Notes under the pieces: model-generated
What the model was told of the DNA's origin: nothing
Databases searched by the model: none
What the model saw: only the letters and a program-made list of their open reading frames with translations
Part shown: positions 44,366-47,963 of the stretch, in pieces
Numbering within the stretch: position 1 is the first letter of the stretch
Layout of the letters: every line of letters begins with the position of its first letter
Translations under genes and position numbers: made by a program
Source of the DNA: an uncultured Bacteroidales bacterium
GTDB lineage: Bacteria; Bacteroidota; Bacteroidia; Bacteroidales; P3
NCBI GenBank assembly: GCA_944320465.1
Contig: CALUHO010000024.1
Location: 1-47,963 of the forward strand
DNA: 47,963 nucleotides
Direction: 5' to 3'

Positions 44366-45434
44366 GTTAGACTGGTACATCATCAAAAAGTTCCTAGGCA
44401 CGTTCTTCTTATCCATTGCCTTGATTATCATCATAGTGGTAGTCTTCGACATATCAGAGAAACTCGGTCATTTCCTAGAAAAGGATGCACCGCTGAAAGC
44501 GATCATCTTCGACTACTACTTGAACTTTATCCCTTATTTCATCAATATGTTCAGTTCTCTGTTCATATTCATTTCCGTCATCTTCTTCACCTCCCGTCTT
44601 GCACAGAATACAGAAATCGTACCCATGCTCAGTTCGGGTATAAGTTTTTACCGTCTGATGGTCCCTTACATCCTCTGCGCGATTTTCATCGGCTCGATAA
44701 ACTTGCTTCTGGCCAATTTTCTGATTCCCGATGTCAACAAGGAACGCATCGCCTTTGAACGTGTCTATGTGAAAAGTCCATACCAGAACGCCAATACAAA
44801 CATCCATATCCAATTCGACAGCAACACTTATTATTATGCGGAAAGTTTCGACAACCGTTCCGATGTAGGCTACCGCTTCACTCGCGAAAAGATAGAGAAC
44901 AACCGCCTGCAGGAAAAGCTCAGCGCCCAGAATATCCGGTACGATTCTGCTAAACAAGTATGGAAATTAGTGAATTACGTGGACAGGAAATTGGAAGCCG
45001 ACAGCGAGATTGTCAAAAAAGGGAATTATATGGAACTGGCCATGCCTATCCAGCCTTTGGACTTTGCTGCCGACTACATCAAAGTTGACGAACAGAACTT
45101 CAGGGAACTCAATGAATTGATAAAGAAAGAAGAACTCAGAGGCAGCAGCTTGGTAGTCTACTATAAATACGAACGACTGCAACGTTTCCTCCATCCCTTG
45201 ACGGCCGTCATCTTGACCTTGATCGGTCTTGCTCTTTCTTCGCATAAAACACGGCAAGGGATTGGCAAGAACCTGGCGGTCGGCATTGCGTTGGCTTTTA
45301 CGTTCATCCTGTTCTTGCAGCTTTCCAAAGTCATTGCTACTTCAGGAGCCTTGCCGGTCTGGCTATCGGCATTAACCCCTATCATCATTTACGGCCTTAT
45401 TGCCGGGTTCTTAATCAAAATCGCCCCGAAATAA
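44358..45434 (+). CDS. LptF/LptG-family (YjgP/YjgQ) permease
   Basis: This 358-residue inner-membrane protein belongs to the family that pulls lipopolysaccharide out of the inner membrane with the LptB ATPase. N-terminal helices (about 10-33, 50-75, 100-120) include the typical start LDWYIIKKFLGTFFLSIALI. A periplasmic beta-jellyroll-like domain spans about 130-270. C-terminal helices (about 278-300, 308-328, 333-354) include LSSHKTRQGIGKNLAVGIAL. The ATG lies within the last codons of the sigma factor (overlap 44358-44365). It cannot be assigned to LptF or LptG from sequence alone. The GH3 gene follows after 9 bp. Confidence 0.93.
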   Translation: MHKLDWYIIKKFLGTFFLSIALIIIIVVVFDISEKLGHFLEKDAPLKAIIFDYYLNFIPYFINMFSSLFIFISVIFFTSRLAQNTEIVPMLSSGISFYRLMVPYILCAIFIGSINLLLANFLIPDVNKERIAFERVYVKSPYQNANTNIHIQFDSNTYYYAESFDNRSDVGYRFTREKIENNRLQEKLSAQNIRYDSAKQVWKLVNYVDRKLEADSEIVKKGNYMELAMPIQPLDFAADYIKVDEQNFRELNELIKKEELRGSSLVVYYKYERLQRFLHPLTAVILTLIGLALSSHKTRQGIGKNLAVGIALAFTFILFLQLSKVIATSGALPVWLSALTPIIIYGLIAGFLIKIAPK

Positions 45435-45443
45435 GATTGCGAA

Positions 45444-46958
45444 ATGTCGTACATCAATGCTCTATATACAAGCCTGATGAAAAAAAGGCTTTCGGCCATC
45501 GATGCCTATGCTCAAAATGCCGGAAAAATCCAACATGAGCAATGGGAATCGCTTATCCGTAAAGCCTTGCGTACAGAATACGGGGAAAAATACGATTTTG
45601 CCAAAATCCAGACCGAGGCCGATTACCGGGAACGAGTCCCTGTCATATCGTATACGGAACTGCGTCCCTATGTAGAAAGATTGATGAAAGGCGAAAACCG
45701 GCTGCTCTGGCCTGGACCAATCAAATGGTTCTCCAAATCTTCCGGAACCACGAATGCCAAAAGCAAATACATACCTGTCAGCAAAGAATCCCTCTTGGAT
45801 TGCCATTACAAAGGAGGCATGGACATGTACGCGCTTTATTTGCGTTCGCACCCGACAAGCAGGATTCTTGGAGGCAAGACTGTCTCTATGGGAGGCAGCC
45901 TGCGGCCTTGGCCGGAAAATCCGAATATCCGCTGCGGGGATGTTTCGGCCATCTTAACTCGCTACCTGCCGTTCTGGGCCGAATCCAGACGAATTCCGAA
46001 GAGGGAAATCGCATTGATGGAAGATTGGGAAAAGAAACTCCCGATGATGGCACAAGCTACCATGAAAAGCGATGTACGCAGCTTGATGGGAGTACCGTCA
46101 TGGATTCTGATATACTTAGAAAAGGTATTGGAAATATCGGGCAAACAAAACCTTCATGAACTATGGCCGCACTTGGAACTTTTGATCCACGGCGGAGTCA
46201 GTTTCACCCCTTACCGAAAACAGTACGAAATCATGCTGGGTCCTTCCGTGCATTACTTGGAAACATATAACGCTTCTGAAGGCTTTTTTGGAATACAGGA
46301 CATAGAAAACGAAGACATGCTGCTGATGCTGGACTATGGTGTCTATTACGAATTCATCCTAGCAGAGGAATGGGGAAAAGACCATCCTAAGGCCATCGGC
46401 ATAGAAGAAGTGGAAACGGGACGGAATTATGCCTTGATCCTCAGTACAAATGCTGGTTTATGGCGTTATATGATCGGAGACACGATTGTCTTCACATCCT
46501 TGCGCCCTTACCGCTTCAGAATCAGCGGCAGAACCAAACATTATATCAACACTTTTGGCGAGGAACTGATGGTAGACAATGCCGACAAAGCACTTTCCGA
46601 GGCCTGCGCCAAGACGGGCGCGGAAATTGCCGACTATACCGCAGCGCCTGTATTTCTGGATTCTTCCCGCCAAGCCCGGCATCAATGGCTCATCGAGTTC
46701 AAGACCCTTCCTAACGACATGGAATGTTTTGGCAACTTACTCGATTCCGCCCTGAAAAGTCTTAACAGCGACTACGAGGCCAAACGCTCCAAAGACCTAC
46801 TGCTAAAGCAACCACAAATAATAGCCCTGCCTGCCGGCACGTTTTACCGCTGGTTGAAACAGAAAGGCAAATTAGGGGGACAAAACAAAGTACCTCGTCT
46901 AAGCAACAACAGGGATTACGCAGACGAAATCATCGCAATCAGCAAAAAGGAAGCTTGA
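45444..46958 (+). CDS. GH3-family acyl acid-amido synthetase-like protein
   Basis: This 504-residue protein is of the GH3 auxin-responsive promoter family (ANL-type adenylating fold). Motif I, SKSSGTTNAKSKYIPVS, is at about 97-113. Motif II, ETYNASEGFFGIQD, and the hinge and C-terminal motif GLWRYMIGDTI with RISGRTKHYINTFGEELM complete the family signature. Plant members conjugate amino acids to jasmonate or auxin via an acyl-adenylate. Bacterial members are common in Bacteroidetes but their substrates are not established. It lies in an operon between the LptF/G-type permease and DivIC/FtsB (1 bp before the latter). An envelope-linked amide synthesis is a guess from context. Confidence 0.93.
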   Translation: MSYINALYTSLMKKRLSAIDAYAQNAGKIQHEQWESLIRKALRTEYGEKYDFAKIQTEADYRERVPVISYTELRPYVERLMKGENRLLWPGPIKWFSKSSGTTNAKSKYIPVSKESLLDCHYKGGMDMYALYLRSHPTSRILGGKTVSMGGSLRPWPENPNIRCGDVSAILTRYLPFWAESRRIPKREIALMEDWEKKLPMMAQATMKSDVRSLMGVPSWILIYLEKVLEISGKQNLHELWPHLELLIHGGVSFTPYRKQYEIMLGPSVHYLETYNASEGFFGIQDIENEDMLLMLDYGVYYEFILAEEWGKDHPKAIGIEEVETGRNYALILSTNAGLWRYMIGDTIVFTSLRPYRFRISGRTKHYINTFGEELMVDNADKALSEACAKTGAEIADYTAAPVFLDSSRQARHQWLIEFKTLPNDMECFGNLLDSALKSLNSDYEAKRSKDLLLKQPQIIALPAGTFYRWLKQKGKLGGQNKVPRLSNNRDYADEIIAISKKEA

Positions 46959-46959
46959 T

Positions 46960-47283
46960 ATGGACAAAAGTAACTTCATAACATTCGTCCGCAAAGGCGT
47001 GGACAAGTTCTGGGCATGGAGATACCGCAACCACGCGCTGGTTTCCATCTTTTTCATTCTCTGGGTAGGCTTTCTCTCCCCCAACACAATTGGCATACAA
47101 ATCAAAGCGATACTGGAATTAAGGGAACTGAAACGAACCAAAGCCTATTACCAAAAAGACATCGAGCATACTGAAAATCAAATTCACCTCATCACATCCG
47201 ATCCGGAATTCGTGGAAAAATACGGCCGGGAAAATTATCTGATGAAACGGGAGAACGAGGACATTTACCTCTTTGAAGACTAA
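46960..47283 (+). CDS. Septum formation initiator (DivIC/FtsB family)
   Basis: This 107-residue bitopic protein has a short basic cytoplasmic N-terminus and a transmembrane helix at about 26-45 (ALVSIFFILWVGFLSP). A periplasmic coiled coil (about 50-80, LELRELKRTKAYYQKDIEHT) follows, then the family's conserved end (DPEFVEKYGRENYLMKRENEDIYLFED-like pattern; ARE/GREN-Y-M-K-E-D-I). It would bind FtsL-like partners in the divisome. It is the last gene of the operon that begins with the sigma factor. No plus-strand terminator is obvious after it. Confidence 0.93.
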   Translation: MDKSNFITFVRKGVDKFWAWRYRNHALVSIFFILWVGFLSPNTIGIQIKAILELRELKRTKAYYQKDIEHTENQIHLITSDPEFVEKYGRENYLMKRENEDIYLFED

Positions 47284-47373
47284 CCTCAGCCAGACAAAAT
47301 ACTCACTGTCCCGAAATCTCCGCTTCCCCCGACAATCTATCCGACCAGAATGCCCGTACTCCCTCTTCATACG

Positions 47374-47405
47374 AAAAAAGCCGCTGACATTCTTTGTCAA
47401 CGGCT
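47374..47405 (-). terminator. Minus-oriented intrinsic terminator without a visible gene
   Basis: AGCCG and TGACA (47379-47383, 47385-47389) pair with TGTCA and CGGCT (47395-47399, 47401-47405) across one mismatch and a 5-nt loop. On the minus strand a T-tract (47379-47374) follows. No minus-strand gene precedes it in the window apart from the tRNA-3'-like fragment, so it looks like the retained terminator of a lost or displaced RNA gene. Confidence 0.65.
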
Positions 47406-47406
47406 C

Positions 47407-47430
47407 TGTACCTGAGATCGGAATCAACCC
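47407..47430 (-). other. Possible tRNA 3'-end remnant (att-like)
   Basis: The minus strand reads GGGTTGATTCC then GATCTCAGGTACA, resembling a T-loop plus acceptor 3' strand of a tRNA, directly followed by the terminator hairpin. The complementary T-stem strand and the rest of a tRNA are absent. Tyrosine recombinases often target tRNA 3' ends, and an integrase-like fragment lies 240 bp away. This is speculative. Confidence 0.3.
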
Positions 47431-47535
47431 CAAAAATAAGGGATATCAAGAGACACAAACACCACATAAAACCAATACACTAACTTTTATATACCACCTG
47501 TTGATTTCCTGTTTTTACCCTTGTTTTGATAAAAG

Positions 47536-47557
47536 TTTATACCTGGTTTATACCCGG
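47536..47557 (+). repeat. 11-bp tandem repeat at a promoter -33
   Basis: TTTATACCTGG and TTTATACCCGG are two adjacent 11-bp units with one mismatch, about one helical turn each. The second TTTA is placed at the -33 position of the promoter whose -7 is TATCTTTG. This fits an operator for a regulator that binds on one face of the DNA. Confidence 0.5.
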
Positions 47558-47579
47558 AATGAACAAATAACTATCTTTG
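47547..47579 (+). promoter_or_regulatory. Promoter of the integrase-like fragment
   Basis: TATCTTTG (47572-47579) matches the -7 consensus, and TTTA (47547-47550) lies 21 bp upstream as a near-consensus -33. The 5' UTR to the ATG at 47670 would be about 85 nt and includes a stable hairpin. Confidence 0.65.
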
Positions 47580-47626
47580 CAACAAAGAATAAAAAAGGCA
47601 AAGAAAGAGAAATTTGTTGAAATCAC

Positions 47627-47650
47627 CCCCCGAAAACCGTTTTTTGGGGG
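47627..47650 (+). other. Leader hairpin before the integrase-like fragment
   Basis: CCCCC-G-AAAA (47627-47636) pairs with TTTT-T-GGGGG (47641-47650) with one G-T pair and a CCGT tetraloop. It ends 19 bp before the ATG at 47670. It could limit translation or protect the mRNA. Confidence 0.5.
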
Positions 47651-47669
47651 CGGGAAGTGGTAAAAAGCG

Positions 47670-47894
47670 ATGGCAGTACGCAAGAACTACAGGGCGGACA
47701 ATACGTACCTGATAAGCAACGACAGCACCGATAACCCGAAATTAGGGGCGAAAGTGTTGAGCGATGGCCGGGAAAGCCTGTATCTTGATTTCTATTTGGG
47801 CTATGAGATGGCCGTAAGTAAGACGGGCAAGGAATACAAACGGGTAAACATTAAACGTCCTGACTTCGTCACTCAAAAAGCATTGATTTTTTAA
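47670..47894 (+). CDS. Short ORF resembling an integrase N-terminal arm, truncated
   Basis: This 74-residue ORF has the segment KVLSDGRESLYLDFYLGYEM followed by a charged stretch. It resembles the arm DNA-binding region found at the N-terminus of Bacteroidetes tyrosine recombinases (pattern K-x-x-x-D-G-x-x-SLYLD-x-Y). The SAM-like and catalytic domains are absent: the frame stops at 47894. It may be an integrase remnant or a small stand-alone DNA-binding protein. It has its own promoter and a hairpin leader, so it may still be expressed. Assignment rests on a short pattern and is tentative. Confidence 0.45.
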   Translation: MAVRKNYRADNTYLISNDSTDNPKLGAKVLSDGRESLYLDFYLGYEMAVSKTGKEYKRVNIKRPDFVTQKALIF

Positions 47895-47916
47895 TATGTT
47901 GATAAATAATATTTTG

Positions 47917-47947
47917 TAATTTTGTGTCACCCATTTTAGGGTGACAC
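47917..47947 (+). promoter_or_regulatory. -7 element overlapped by a perfect dyad at the right edge
   Basis: TAATTTTG (47917-47924) fits TAnnTTTG. Its last base begins GTGTCACCC (47924-47932), which pairs perfectly with GGGTGACAC (47939-47947) around a 6-nt AT-rich spacer. A repressor bound there would block transcription of a gene to the right of the window. The T-rich sequence before the dyad argues against a plus-strand terminator. Confidence 0.55.
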
Positions 47948-47963
47948 GGTCGCAAAATATGTT

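Larger units (their letters stand above)
47284..47669. other. Island-boundary-like intergenic region (386 bp)
   Basis: From left to right this holds a minus-oriented terminator hairpin (47374-47405) and, directly upstream of it on the minus strand, a 24-nt stretch resembling a tRNA 3' end (47407-47430). An AT-rich section follows, then an 11-bp tandem repeat at a promoter -33 (47536-47557), a -7 element (47572-47579), and a leader hairpin (47627-47650). No intact tRNA can be folded: the 5' partner of the T-stem and the other arms are missing. The ORF spanning 47273-47620 looks like a chance frame. Confidence 0.5.

Noticed and set aside
47374..47500. A complete tRNA gene on the minus strand
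   Set aside because: Only a T-loop/acceptor-like 3' piece is visible. Anticodon arm, D arm and the 5' acceptor strand do not fold.
47273..47620. 115-residue ORF after DivIC/FtsB
   Set aside because: It overlaps the DivIC/FtsB end and runs through a terminator hairpin and a promoter. There is no domain signal.

Overview
The window looks like the chromosome of a Bacteroidales-type bacterium with a type IX secretion system (T9SS). Three things point there. Eight very large secreted proteins end in the C-terminal T9SS sorting domain, with a PNP core and a GxYxV/L-type strand. Promoters follow the Bacteroidetes pattern TTTG-N19-21-TAnnTTTG, and no Shine-Dalgarno sequences are evident. The housekeeping genes (tgt, an LptF/G-type permease, DivIC/FtsB, bacterial GH3) are of the Bacteroidetes kind.

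Layout. (1) 131-16164, minus strand: four T9SS cargo genes. In transcription order these are an anchor-J/CARDB/InlB-repeat adhesin (11671-16164), a trypsin-like serine protease (8656-11451), a 2169-residue modular adhesin 15 bp downstream of it (2131-8640), and an Omp28-like thioredoxin-fold protein (131-1963). (2) 16664-18433, plus strand: a membrane-bound TPR/HTH regulator, divergent from region 1 across 499 bp that contain a perfect 16-bp palindrome. (3) 18458-21248, minus strand: a second copy of the protease, broken by two separate single-base deletions. (4) 21700-26289, minus strand: a four-module leucine-rich-repeat protein, divergent from a second TPR/HTH regulator (26577-28313). (5) 28531-31277, minus strand: a PlsC-like acyltransferase and a DUF819-type membrane protein, separated by two copies of a REP-like hairpin. 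(6) 31378-40276, minus strand: a two-gene adhesin operon with a third TPR/HTH regulator just upstream (40530-42350). (7) 42442-47283: core genes. tgt is divergent from a tight operon of ECF sigma factor, LptF/G-type permease, GH3 and DivIC/FtsB. (8) 47284-47963: probable mobile-element debris. It holds a terminator-like hairpin next to a possible tRNA 3' remnant, a truncated integrase-like ORF, and a dyad that overlaps a promoter -7 element at the right edge.

How the parts may fit together. All three regulators have the same order: exported TPR sensor, one transmembrane helix, cytoplasmic coiled coil, C-terminal LuxR-like helix-turn-helix. Each sits next to T9SS cargo. I read the window as a repeated 'surface sensor plus secreted adhesin' arrangement, with a co-operonic protease that could process the adhesins. 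The gene calls are strong. The regulatory coupling and processing are inference. The clearest anomaly is the doubly frameshifted protease paralog, which becomes 930 aa (its intact sister is 931 aa) when one base is restored at each lesion.
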